A stretch of 64,000 nucleotides of DNA from contig CAKMRJ010003334.1 of the NCBI GenBank assembly GCA_928212115.1, forward strand, positions 39,962,295-40,026,294, given 5' to 3'. The notes under the pieces are model-generated. The model was not told the origin of the DNA. It made no database searches and was given only the letters and a program-made list of their open reading frames with translations. How positions within the stretch are numbered: position 1 is the first letter of the stretch; each line of letters opens with the position of its first letter. Both the position numbers and the translations under genes were made by a program. Shown piece after piece: positions 1-9,363 of this stretch. This DNA is from Lactuca virosa (taxonomy: Eukaryota; Streptophyta; Magnoliopsida; Asterales; Asteraceae).

Positions 1-94
1 CATCTTGACTAGAATGTGGAAGATCATCTTCAGAATGAAAAGAAAAGCCACTTCCCAAAGAACGAGGAAGACCATTGTTGTCTTGAGTTGGCAT
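1..94 (-). CDS. gag start of copia A (partial)
   Basis: Thirty-one codons are visible from an ATG at 94-92 reading leftwards, open to the window edge. The peptide begins MPTQDNNGLPRSLGSG and continues with an acidic EDDLP segment. It aligns by eye with the start of the copia B gag at 16226 (MSITDNYSLPESFGKSF, then EDDIP), so this is the N-terminus of the capsid-forming Gag of a copia polyprotein. The start is supported by that homology and by the sequence just upstream (minus strand): a pyrimidine-rich run ending in TATAG that abuts the ATG, as in copia 1 and B. Whether the rest of the frame is intact cannot be seen. Confidence 0.75.
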   Translation of the reverse strand, partial: MPTQDNNGLPRSLGSGFSFHSEDDLPHSSQD

Positions 95-1590
95 CTATAA
101 TAGGAGAAAAAGAGAATTCAAGTTAGTTGATTTTAATCCTTAATTATTAACCCATAAATTTAAATTAAGGGTAGGATCCATATTTTCGATTCGAACTTTA
201 AAGAAGGATGTCGTAATCAAATTCGAATCTATTTTAGATAGGTAATGCATTTACCAATTTCAATCTCATGAAACTCCTAGATCATTTGAGATTCATTGAA
301 CTATTCAATGGCATGTTTAATCTTGATTATGCTCTCACTTTTGTGCCTGAGATGCCGAGGATCACAAACGATATGTGAATAACCATGCAAATTTGCTTGG
401 TACTCTCGATGTCATTTATCATCTCATTTTAATGTACCGGTTAACCACACGCGCTCCATTAATCAACGATAATTTTTGTGACACCCATTACTACTCTTTA
501 TTAGTCCCACATTAGTGTGCCGGTTAGCCACACGCGATCCACTAACAACTTATAAAGTGTAGTCTGCAATTTCATGGATTAGCATCAAATTCACATTTTT
601 CCTAAAGTAACTAAGAGTGAGATTTTATAAAATAGTTTAGTTACTTTTTATCATTATACTTTTAATGAGGTTATGTCCTATCAAACCCGTTCGGCTAACG
701 ACCCTCCACCATACAAGAGAGCGGTGGGTAAGAATAGATACCCAATGGCGGTCATTTTATAGGCCGCTTACTTAAACTCCCCTTATAGTATGGCTTCGTG
801 AATGACGCGTACTAGTGGTTCAACTGACTATTCTTATACATATAATATATATTAAACCCTGAATTATATACATAGTATAAGGTGCACTTTAAAACATTTT
901 AAAATTCCAAGGGTTTAATCTTTTAATAAATTAAACTTTTAATTTAATTAAATTTAAACCATTTTATGGATTTATTGATTATCCTTTAATTAATTACTTA
1001 ATAAATTAATAATAAGATCCATAAGGATGTATTTTAAACTTTTCAAAATACTAGGGTTTTTAAATCTTAAATTTCAAAATTAAAAAAAATTAATTTAAAT
1101 TTAAAATTAAAAACAAATAATTTAATAATTATCTTTTATGTAAACATCTAATTAATTTATTAAATCAATTGAGGATTATCCAATTAAATTAATCAAGATA
1201 ATTTAATTCTAATCCTCACCCCCTAATTTTCTAAAATCATGGGAGGGATAAAACAATTTTTATAATTATCCAATTAATCAAATCAACAGATAATTACAAA
1301 AAATAAGATAATCCCTATCAAAACCCTAATTTTCAAAAAATGCTTATCTTGGGGAGGAAGGCAAGGATTTCAATCCTTGCCATTTTCGAAATTCTTGAGG
1401 GTTAAGGAAACCGTAATTTCGAAAATTATAGGGCTAGGGAACGGGTTAAAACCCTTTCCAAAATTTTGAAACTTAGGGCTTAAGGAAACCCTAATTTCGA
1501 AAATCCCTAAGTCCAAAAGGGTTTAATTGCCATAAACTTTAATTGATCAAATTCAAAAAATGTAATCAATTCAATAGAAAACAAGTCAAG
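95..1590 (-). other. 5' leader of copia A (non-coding, structured)
   Basis: No gene is seen. This AT-rich stretch lies between primer-binding site and gag. It carries leader landmarks shared with copia 1 and B: hairpins at 429-462 and 511-546 (22-nt loop type), a hairpin at 748-767 (loop TATAAAAT on the minus strand) and a CCACCG-type stem near 700-730. The 3' splice site candidate is at 95-96, directly before the gag ATG; the matching 5' splice site is at 12095 in the LTR. Confidence 0.7.
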
Positions 1591-1602
1591 GCTCTGATTC
1601 CA
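1591..1602 (-). promoter_or_regulatory. Primer-binding site of copia A
   Basis: Minus strand reads TGGAATCAGAGC, one mismatch from the TGGTATCAGAGC used with initiator Met-tRNA. It lies one base inside the LTR end (...CCCATCA). Confidence 0.85.
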
Positions 1603-1603
1603 C

Positions 1604-1638
1604 TGATGGGTTTTGAGCATAACAAAAAAAAACCTATG
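1604..1638 (-). repeat. Copia A 5' LTR, 3'-terminal piece
   Basis: Thirty-five bases from the LTR terminus inward, ending where the copia 1 5' LTR starts. The remainder of the same LTR resumes at 12013. Confidence 0.75.
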
Positions 1639-2406
1639 TGTTGGTTGGATATAGTGTCTAAGTCCATAACTATATTTGGTATGTACTTGACCCGACCCGG
1701 CATGGTCCATTTGGGTTGCACTTCACCCGAACAATTTACGGATAATCTTTTGAGAATAGTATAAGTTATGATTTATTAATATATTATAAGTTCTAATATA
1801 TTAATATAAAATCATATTATTTAATTAGTGTTGATCTATAATTAATTTAGAATTAATTTAGAGATCAAAAGTATGACTAATTAAATATGGGCTCTTGTAT
1901 TTATATAGTGTGAGCTAATGCTTATTTGGAATGGGCTAGGCTTGCATGGAAAGTCCATGGATACTCCATGGAGCTTTAACCCATGGATCTCATGGAAATG
2001 AAAAGACATGGGTATTAGGGTTTACATGGATGTAACCCTAATCCACCACACTATATAAAGGAGGCTTTGGTTCTTGAAATTGCACTAGTTGATGTGTGTA
2101 AACTAAGAGGGCCGATTTCAAGAAGTTTGTGACTATTCTCTCAAGTTTCCAAGTTTGTGGTGATTTGTGACTTCCATTTGAGGCATCCACATTATTGGTG
2201 CTAGGCTCTCAAACTCCAAGCAATCAACTACTACTACAAGGTAAGTAATTCTACTAGTTTTATTTGATTCAAGTACCCATGCCATGCTAGTTAGGATAAG
2301 AACCTTGGAAAAATAATTATTTGCATGTATCTTAGTCAAACATAGATCCAAGGTTTCTAGGGTTGCATGTACACCATAGGAGTGTTAGAATGCTCAAAAC
2401 CCATCA
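1639..2406 (+). repeat. 5' LTR of copia 1
   Basis: 768 bp, TG...CA ends. Compared with the 3' LTR it has an extra TTGG near the start (TGTTGGTTGGATATAG against TGTTGGATATAG), plus a few substitutions. It contains the TATA box and, downstream of the probable start of R, a 5' splice site at 2241. Confidence 0.93.
2051..2060 (+). promoter_or_regulatory. TATA box of the copia 1 LTR promoter
   Basis: CTATATAAAG, followed after about 25-30 bp by the expected start of R. The same box is at 9006-9015 in the 3' LTR. The third LTR copy at 11673 starts 17 bp downstream of the box and so lacks it. Confidence 0.7.
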
Positions 2407-2407
2407 G

Positions 2408-2419
2408 TGGTATCAGAGC
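2408..2419 (+). promoter_or_regulatory. Primer-binding site of copia 1
   Basis: TGGTATCAGAGC, complementary to the 3' end of initiator Met-tRNA, one base after the LTR end CCCATCA. Confidence 0.95.
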
Positions 2420-2995
2420 CTGGTTTGTTTATTTGATACTTGATGCAAAAAAAAAAAAAAAAACTTGAAAATCGAAGTTTTGTTCAAAAGCTCGTATCAA
2501 AATTTCAAGTTTTGTATATGTACTTACGATTCTTGAAATTTTTGATATGAACATTCATAAACATATGAGTTTAGAAGATCATAGAAATTATGTGCTAATA
2601 ATTGATTAGATTAATTCTTGATCTTTATGTGTTTTAATGGAGTCCATAACTAGTTCTTAAGTTATGGATAACCAAAAGTCACATTTATAAATAACCATTA
2701 AAAGAACACATAGGTTACAAAAAATGAAGAGTCTTCATTTTTAATAACCATTAACTCATAAGTTATGAGAAATGAAAAGTTTTGAAAGTTTACAAAACTT
2801 GCCCTCAAGTTTTGGAACATGTAAAGTCATATTAAAAACTTTAGTTCCAACCCCTAGAATTTTAAAAGTTAAAATTCAACCCTTATACTTTATAATATTA
2901 TAAGTTTAATAATATTTATATATGTATAAGATCAAGTCGTCTTACCGCTAGTACGCCTCATTCACGAAGCCGGTCTATAAGGGGGGTATAAGGTT

Positions 2996-3015
2996 GTTGC
3001 CTATAAAATGGCAAC
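2996..3015 (+). promoter_or_regulatory. Leader hairpin a (GTTGCC / GGCAAC stem, TATAAAAT loop)
   Basis: Six perfect base pairs around an 8-base loop. The same loop with different but pairing stems occurs in copia A (748-767), B (16914-16933) and C (63139-63158). Confidence 0.7.
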
Positions 3016-3036
3016 TTAATGGGTGTCCACTCTCAC

Positions 3037-3058
3037 CCACCGCTTCCTTGATCGGTGG
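3037..3058 (+). promoter_or_regulatory. Leader hairpin b (CCACCG / CGGTGG stem)
   Basis: Six base pairs closing a 10-base loop, just before GAGGGTCGTTAGCC. Copia A keeps the stem with one G-U pair; copia B does not keep it cleanly. Confidence 0.45.
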
Positions 3059-3225
3059 AGGGTCGTTAGCCGAACGGGTAGGACAAGGACTTATAAATTC
3101 TCATTAAAAGTATAATGATAATACTAAAGTAACTAAACTTTATTGAATTCCCAATCTTAGTTATTTTAGGAAAATGTGAATAAGGTGCTAATCCATGAAA
3201 TTACACTTTACACTTTGTTTAAGTC

Positions 3226-3261
3226 GTTAGTGGAGCGTGTGTGGTTAACCGGCACACTAAC
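3226..3261 (+). promoter_or_regulatory. Leader hairpin c1 (GTTAGTG / CACTAAC stem, 22-nt loop)
   Basis: Seven perfect pairs and a 22-nt loop starting GAGCGTGTGT and ending GGTTAACCGGCA. The loop is repeated exactly in c2, 83 bases on, with a different stem. Confidence 0.75.
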
Positions 3262-3308
3262 TTGAACTTAACAAGGTAGGTAAAGGGTGACTTAATGTTT
3301 ATCATAGT

Positions 3309-3344
3309 ATCGATGGAGCGTGTGTGGTTAACCGGCACATCGAT
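3309..3344 (+). promoter_or_regulatory. Leader hairpin c2 (ATCGATG / CATCGAT stem, same 22-nt loop)
   Basis: Loop identical to c1, with five of seven stem pairs changed on both sides so that pairing is kept. The 8-nt palindrome GGTTAACC in the loop could allow loop-loop pairing between two RNAs. Confidence 0.75.
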
Positions 3345-3719
3345 TGAGGGGTAATACATTAAGGGTACCAAGTAATTTGCATGGTTACTTCACACCTTGT
3401 TTTGTGATCCTCGGCATCCCAGTCACAAAACTTGAAGGGCACACTCGAGATTGAAACATGCCATTGAAGAAAGTTCAATGAATCTCAAAGAATCTAGGAG
3501 TTTCTAAACCAATTAAAACCTAATTAAATATTTCGTTTTTCATGGTGGAAATTGGTGAATCGTCATTCACCTACCTTCAAATATCTTATAGCTTAGATTA
3601 CGGCATCCCTCTTCTAAGTTATAAAATATTGTGTTGGGTCCTAGCCTTAATATTACATTTGGGTGTTTTGTTAAGGACTATCTCTATATCTAATCTAATC
3701 TATTCCCTCTTCTTTTCAG

Positions 3720-6700
3720 ATGTCTTCCAATAACAATGCTTCTGGCTCAAACCCTACTAGCTCCTTCTCTCTCATGAATCTTTGTGGGAGAGTCATCTTT
3801 GATGGGTCCAACTTTACAGATTGGATCAGAAACATCAGGATGGTCACTCGGTATGAGAACAAAGAATATGTTCTCGACAAGGAGCTGAAGGTACCCGAGC
3901 CAACTGCTACTCCTGAAGAGCTTGCTGAATATGAGGTACATGAAAGAGATGCTACAAAAGTGGCATGCATCATGATGGCCACCATGACAGCCGAGCTCCA
4001 AAAGTCCTATGAGGACTATTATCCTTTTGAGATGCACCAGGACTTGATGGACCGCTACCATCAAAGTGCTCGTCAAGAGCGATATGAAATAATCTCCTCC
4101 ATGATAACAACCCGAATGAAGGATGGTGAACCCATCACGGGCCACATGCAGAAAATGCAAAGGTATGTGGACCGTTTACTGAAGCTGAATGTGAACTTCC
4201 CTGAGGAGTTAGCAATAGACATCATTTTGCACTCCTTGCCATCGTGTTATGATCAATTCCGCATGACATATCACATGAACAAGGAAGAAGTCACCCTCAG
4301 CAAACTTCAAGGACTCTTGAAGACCGCCGAAAGTGGTCTAAAGGGTAAGTCGGTTGTTACTACTCCTACTCCTACTCCAACTGCGGCCAATGTCTTGGCA
4401 ATCGGGCATGGCAAAGGGAAGAAGAGAAAGAACCCTTCTAAGGGTACCAAGGGTAAGACCCTTGAAGGCTCCTCTTCAAGCAAAACCAAGAAAGGTTTTG
4501 TCACTCCTTCTGCTAACCCTAATGAGGCTGAATGCTTCTATTGCCATGAAAAGTCGCACTGGAAGCGAAACTGCCCAAAGTACCAGCAAGATTTGAAGGA
4601 TGGGAAAGTAAAACCCAACCATGCAGGTATATACACTATATTGTCTAATAACTCACCTCATTCTAAGTCTTGGGTCCTTGATACAGGTTGTGGTATTCAC
4701 ATATGTTGTGATTTGCAGGGACTAAAAAGAAGTGAGAATGTGGAGCAGGGAAAGATAAACTTGATCATGGGAAACAGGAAAGCTTCACCTGTCACCAAGA
4801 TAGGAGTTTATTCCTTAGTGCTAAATAGTGGGTTTACATTAGATTTGAATAAATGTTATTATTCGCCAGAAATGGCAAGAAATGTTATTTCCTTTCATGC
4901 ATTGTATAAACAAGGTTTTACCTTTTATTTTGATAATAATAATGGTAGTATTGATGCTTTCTTTAATAATGTTCTTTATTTTAAAGCATTACCTTGTGAT
5001 GGCGTGTATGAAACTGTATCTGTTGTAGATAATCTAGGAAATAATGTATTGTGTATTAACTCTTCCACTAGCTTAGATAAAGCATCCTTATGGCATTGTC
5101 GTCTTGGACATGTAAGCAAGAAACGCATAGGCCAACTCCAAAAGGATGGAGTCTTGGAGTCATTTGACCTAAAGTCAGATGATAGTTGTGAATCTTGTTT
5201 GCTTGGTAAAATGACAAAGTCACCTTTTACTGGCACTTGTGCTAGGGGTGAAGGTTTGTTGGACCTCATACACACGGATGTGTGTGGACCCTTCAGAACC
5301 GCCACAAGAGATGCTAATCGGTTCTATGTGACTTTTACTGATGATTTTAGTAGATATGGATATGTCTACCTAATCAAGCATAAGTCAGAAACCTTTGAGA
5401 AATTCAAAGAGTTTAAGCAAGAAGTGGAGAATCAGTTGGGCAGGAACATTAAGATGCTTCGATCCGATCGTGGTGGTGAGTATCTTAGTACTGAGTTCCT
5501 TGACTATCTTAAGGAATGTGGGATTGTCTCACAATTGACACCTCCTAGGACACCACAGTTGAATGGTGTAGCTGAGAGGCGCAATCGGACCTTGTTGGAC
5601 ATGGTTCGTTCCATGATGAGTCGAGCTTCGCTACCAATCTCATTTTGGGGGTATGCCTTAGAGACTGCCGCCCATATCCTTAATCTAGTCCCTACAAAGA
5701 AGGTTGCCAAAACACCTCACGAGGTGTGGACTGGAAAAGTTCCCAATCTAGACCACATCAAGATTTGGGGTTGCGAGGCTTTCGTGAGACGCGAGACTCA
5801 CGATAAGCTCGAACCCCGAAGCGAAAGGTGTATTTTCATCGGCTACCCACAGAAATCCTTTGGTTACATCTTCTACAGACCCAGTGATAATGTGGTCTTT
5901 GTAGCAAGAAGAGGATTCTTTCGAGAGAGAGAATTCATGAGCCAAGGAGACAGTGGGAGGCAAATTGACCTTGAGGAAATTCAAGAGTCAAGTGGTGAAG
6001 GAACCTCAAACCCTAGCCCTCAACCTGAGGAGGAAACTCCTGTTGAGCCGACTGAAGAATCTATACCTCTGAGGCGTTCCACCAGAGTTAGGAATGCACC
6101 TGAGCATTATTATGGTTTTCATATTACTGCAGAAGGTGAGACACTTATCAGTGATAACACACTGGTAAATCTGGATGAGCCTAACAGCTACACGGAAGCC
6201 ATGGCAGGCCCTGAGGCTGCTAAATGGAAAGAGGCTATGGATAGCGAGATACAGTCCATGTATGACAATCAAGTTTGGAACTTGGTTGACAATGTACCTG
6301 ATCGTAAGATAGTTGGGTGCAAATGGATCTTCAAGAAGAAGACCGACATGGATGGTAATGTACACACTTATAAGGCACGACTGGTTGCAAAGGGTTATTC
6401 TCAAACTCCGGGAGTTGATTATGATGAGACCTTTTCACCAGTGGCCAAGATTAAGTCTATTAGGGTTCTGTTAGCCATTGCTGCATTTCATGATTATGAA
6501 ATATGGCAAATGGATGTCAAAACCGCTTTCCTTAATGGAAAGTTGGCTGAAGATGTTTACATGGTTCAGCCAGAGGGTTTTGTCAGTACAGAGTACCCCA
6601 GTAGAGTGTGTAAGCTCGAGAAATCCATTTATGGATTAAAACAGGCACCTCGCAGATGGAATCTTTGCTTTGATGAGAAAGTCAAAGAATTTGGCTTTTC

Positions 6701-7760
6701 AAGGAGTGAAGATGAATCTTGTGTCTATATCAAGGCTAGTGGGAGTATAGTCAGCTTTTTGGTACTGTATGTGGATGACATACTACTCATAGGAAATGAC
6801 ATCCCAACCCTGCAGGAAGTAAAGTCCTGGCTTGGGAAGTGTTTCGCTATGAAGGACCTTGGAGAAGCTGCCTATATCCTAGGGATAAGGATTTTGAGAA
6901 ACAGGAGTAAAAGACTAATTGGACTTAGTCAAAGCACCTATGTGGACAAAGTGTTGAAAAGGTTCAACATGCATAACTCCAAGAAAGGAGAGTTACCCAT
7001 CCAGAGTAACGCCAGATTGAGTAAGACACAAAGCCCTAGTACTGAGGCTGAGATAGCAGAAATGAGTCGAATACCTTATGCTTCAGCTGTAGGATCGATC
7101 ATGTATGCTATGACGTGTACTCGACCTGATGTAGCCTTTGCTTTGAGCATGGTTAGCAGGTATCAGGGGAACCCTGGCAAGGCACACTGGACTGCGGTAA
7201 AGAATATCCTCAAGTACCTACGGAGGACTAAGGACTGGGTCCTTACCCTCGGTGGCAGTGAGGACTTGAGAGTTGTAGGGTACAGTGATGCTAGCTTTCA
7301 GACTGACAGGGATAATTTCCGCTCTCAGTCGGGCTGGGTCTTTACTCTAAACGGAGGGGCAATTACTTGGAAAAGTTCCAAGCAGGAGACAGTGGCTGAT
7401 TCCACTTGTGAATCAGAGTATATAGCAGCAAGCGAGGCAGCAAAGGAGGCTATATGGCTAAAGAACTTCATCGGAGACCTTGGAGTTGTACCAGCTATAA
7501 AGGAGCCAATGGAGATTTTCTGTGACAGCAATAGTGCGGTTGCCTTAGCCAAGGAACCAAGAGATCATGGGAGATCCAGACACATTGACAGAAAATATCA
7601 CTTCATCAGACATCGAATAGAAGAAGGAATCCTCGTGGCAAAGAGGGTATCATCGGATGAGAACCCAGCAGATCCCCTCACGAAGGGACTGACTCGGGCT
7701 AAGCATCTCCAGCATGCTCGGAGCATAGGGCTGAAGGATGATATTAGTTTTAGTAGTTAG
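3720..7760 (+). CDS. Copia gag-pol polyprotein, intact (1346 aa)
   Basis: Single uninterrupted ORF encoding all proteins needed for copying through RNA and integration. Order: Gag (about 1-300) with a zinc knuckle from C272 (C-x2-C-x4-H-x4-C; the usual Gly is Ser); aspartic protease with DTG at 321-323; integrase zinc region around H459 with CESC near 490; integrase core D520, D583, E619 (35 residues between the last two); reverse transcriptase with YVDD at 1017-1020; RNase H from about 1185 (YSDAS) to the end. Length is normal for copia. The start is the first ATG and immediately follows a 3' splice-site consensus. Wording is closest to the Tnt1/Tork type, which is my recollection only. No stop or frameshift is seen, so autonomous activity is possible. 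Confidence 0.96.
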   Translation: MSSNNNASGSNPTSSFSLMNLCGRVIFDGSNFTDWIRNIRMVTRYENKEYVLDKELKVPEPTATPEELAEYEVHERDATKVACIMMATMTAELQKSYEDYYPFEMHQDLMDRYHQSARQERYEIISSMITTRMKDGEPITGHMQKMQRYVDRLLKLNVNFPEELAIDIILHSLPSCYDQFRMTYHMNKEEVTLSKLQGLLKTAESGLKGKSVVTTPTPTPTAANVLAIGHGKGKKRKNPSKGTKGKTLEGSSSSKTKKGFVTPSANPNEAECFYCHEKSHWKRNCPKYQQDLKDGKVKPNHAGIYTILSNNSPHSKSWVLDTGCGIHICCDLQGLKRSENVEQGKINLIMGNRKASPVTKIGVYSLVLNSGFTLDLNKCYYSPEMARNVISFHALYKQGFTFYFDNNNGSIDAFFNNVLYFKALPCDGVYETVSVVDNLGNNVLCINSSTSLDKASLWHCRLGHVSKKRIGQLQKDGVLESFDLKSDDSCESCLLGKMTKSPFTGTCARGEGLLDLIHTDVCGPFRTATRDANRFYVTFTDDFSRYGYVYLIKHKSETFEKFKEFKQEVENQLGRNIKMLRSDRGGEYLSTEFLDYLKECGIVSQLTPPRTPQLNGVAERRNRTLLDMVRSMMSRASLPISFWGYALETAAHILNLVPTKKVAKTPHEVWTGKVPNLDHIKIWGCEAFVRRETHDKLEPRSERCIFIGYPQKSFGYIFYRPSDNVVFVARRGFFREREFMSQGDSGRQIDLEEIQESSGEGTSNPSPQPEEETPVEPTEESIPLRRSTRVRNAPEHYYGFHITAEGETLISDNTLVNLDEPNSYTEAMAGPEAAKWKEAMDSEIQSMYDNQVWNLVDNVPDRKIVGCKWIFKKKTDMDGNVHTYKARLVAKGYSQTPGVDYDETFSPVAKIKSIRVLLAIAAFHDYEIWQMDVKTAFLNGKLAEDVYMVQPEGFVSTEYPSRVCKLEKSIYGLKQAPRRWNLCFDEKVKEFGFSRSEDESCVYIKASGSIVSFLVLYVDDILLIGNDIPTLQEVKSWLGKCFAMKDLGEAAYILGIRILRNRSKRLIGLSQSTYVDKVLKRFNMHNSKKGELPIQSNARLSKTQSPSTEAEIAEMSRIPYASAVGSIMYAMTCTRPDVAFALSMVSRYQGNPGKAHWTAVKNILKYLRRTKDWVLTLGGSEDLRVVGYSDASFQTDRDNFRSQSGWVFTLNGGAITWKSSKQETVADSTCESEYIAASEAAKEAIWLKNFIGDLGVVPAIKEPMEIFCDSNSAVALAKEPRDHGRSRHIDRKYHFIRHRIEEGILVAKRVSSDENPADPLTKGLTRAKHLQHARSIGLKDDISFSS

Positions 7761-8597
7761 ATAATCTTGAAATTTGTAAAATGTAATTGACATTTGATGA
7801 TAAATAAAAGCTGTTATTTATGAGTAAAGTGTTGCTATCTCTTGTCAATCGTTTACTATTATTTCTTTTTGCATGTTTTGACTTCCAGAATAATTATGTT
7901 ATGGTTTATATCATATTATTCAAACTCTCCACAGTCGGTCATATGTTGGAAGTAGATATGAATCAAGACTGTCATGGGTTGGCTTGTAGAGGTCTAAGAT
8001 GTTAGACAAAGCGGGGCTACAACACTCATGAGTGCTCATAAGTTCTGAGTATTGGATTCAACCCACGCTCACTTGTATCACTTCATGGAATTTATCTCGA
8101 GTGATCGTGAGACGGTAATATCATATAAGTCTTCAAACCTAGAGATATGATTTGTTGCCTATGAGTTGGTTATGCATTGATTGCACGAAAACGCATTGGT
8201 AACTCGATGTTATAAACCGTGCTTTTGTGTGTAATTCAACAAGTAGTAGAGCAAACATATGAGTCGAAGTTTATCTGTTCCTTCTAGGATTAGAAGCGAT
8301 ATCTGGGCCCCTCGATGATTTTGTTTTGACCTATGTACCGGGCCCGGTCAGAACTAAATTGATGTGTTCAGTTAAGTTCTATGTCAAACAAATCGGAAAT
8401 CGGGAAACAAATGCTGGACAATAAGCAAGACCATGTTCCATGTATTTGTCCGGCTGATATCTAGAACAGAGGATTATATGATCACTTATCTAAAATGGCG
8501 CTTCATAGTTCAACAGAGTTTAAAGAGCTACGATTGCTGATCGGTTCCTGAAGTCATACTTGCAACTATAGTTATTAGACTTATCCAAGTGGGAGAC
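7761..8597 (+). other. 3' non-coding region of copia 1 with conserved hairpins and polypurine tract
   Basis: 837 bp without a credible gene. The part from about 8280 to 8500 is strongly similar to the equivalent region of copia C (60560-60800, minus). Hairpins: CTTCTA/TAGAAG at 8281-8296 and GGACAA/TTGTCC at 8416-8451, both conserved in C. The end is the plus-strand primer tract AAGTGGGAGAC (8587-8597), flush with the LTR. Confidence 0.8.
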
Positions 8598-9363
8598 TGT
8601 TGGATATAGTGTCTAAGTCCATAACTATATTTGGTATGTACTTGACCCGACCCGGCATGGTCCATTTGGGTTGCACTTCACCCGAACAATTTACGGATAA
8701 TCTTTTGAGAATAGTATAAGTTATGATTTATTAATATATTATAAGTTCTAATATATTAATATAAAATCATATTATTTAATTAGTGTTGATCTATAATTAA
8801 TTTAGAATTAATTTAGAGATCAAAAGTATGACTAATTAAATATGGGCTCTTGTATTTATATAGTGTGGGCTAATGCTTATTTGGAATGGGCTAGGCTTGC
8901 ATGGAAAGTCCATGGATACTCCATGGAGCTTTAACCCATGGATCTCATGGAAATGAAAAGACATGGGTATTAGGGTTTACATGGATGTAACCCTAATCCA
9001 CCACACTATATAAAGGAGGCTTTGGTTCTTGAAATTGAACTAGTTGATGTGTGTAAACTAAGAGGGCCGATTTCAAGAAGTTTGTGACTATTCTCTCAAG
9101 TTTCCAAGTTTGTGGTGATTTGTGACTTCCATTTGAGGCATCCACATTATTGGTGCTAGGCTCTCAAACTCCAAGCAATCAACTACTACTACAAGGTAAG
9201 TAATTCTACTAGTTTTATTTGATTCAAGTACCCCATGTCATGCTAGTTAGGATAAGAACCTTGGAAAAATAATTATTTGCATGTATCTTAGTCAAACATA
9301 GATCCAAGGTTTCTAGGGTTGCATGTACACCATAGGAGTGTTAGAATGCTGAAAAACCCATCA
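8598..9363 (+). repeat. 3' LTR of copia 1
   Basis: 766 bp, TGTTGGATATAG...CCCATCA. Near-identical to the 5' LTR; 5' splice-site copy at 9196. Confidence 0.93.

Larger units (their letters stand above)
2241..3719 (+). other. Candidate leader intron of copia 1
   Basis: 5' splice site ACAAG|GTAAGT at 2241 (in the LTR) and 3' splice site, a run of pyrimidines ending TTTTCAG, at 3719, with the gag ATG as the very next base. Removal would delete 1479 nt including primer-binding site and leader hairpins. Both sites are canonical. Copia A and B show the same placement with different sequences. Splicing is inferred, not shown. Confidence 0.65.
2420..3719 (+). other. 5' leader of copia 1 (non-coding, structured)
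   Basis: 1.3 kb between primer-binding site and gag with no supported ORF. It holds an A-run after the primer site, direct TTATGGATA/AACCATTAA-type sequence, and a cluster of hairpins from 2996 to 3344 listed separately. Confidence 0.75.
1639..9363 (+). mobile_element. Copia 1: complete, apparently intact Ty1/copia retrotransposon
   Basis: Order: 5' LTR (1639-2406), primer-binding site (2408-2419), leader, one gag-pol ORF (3720-7760), 3' non-coding region, polypurine tract (8587-8597), 3' LTR (8598-9363). The LTRs differ at only about six places over 766-768 bp, so insertion is recent. No 5-bp target duplication is found: ...CTATG precedes the 5' LTR, CAAGG follows the 3' LTR, and CATAC follows the extra truncated LTR ending at 12012. 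That fits a rearranged right side. It inserted in the LTR of copia A. Confidence 0.93.

Noticed and set aside
7820..8005. 61-aa ORF after copia pol, considered as an env-like or accessory gene
   Set aside because: Short, not conserved as a frame in copia C, lies in the conserved non-coding region; no signal peptide or clear membrane segment.
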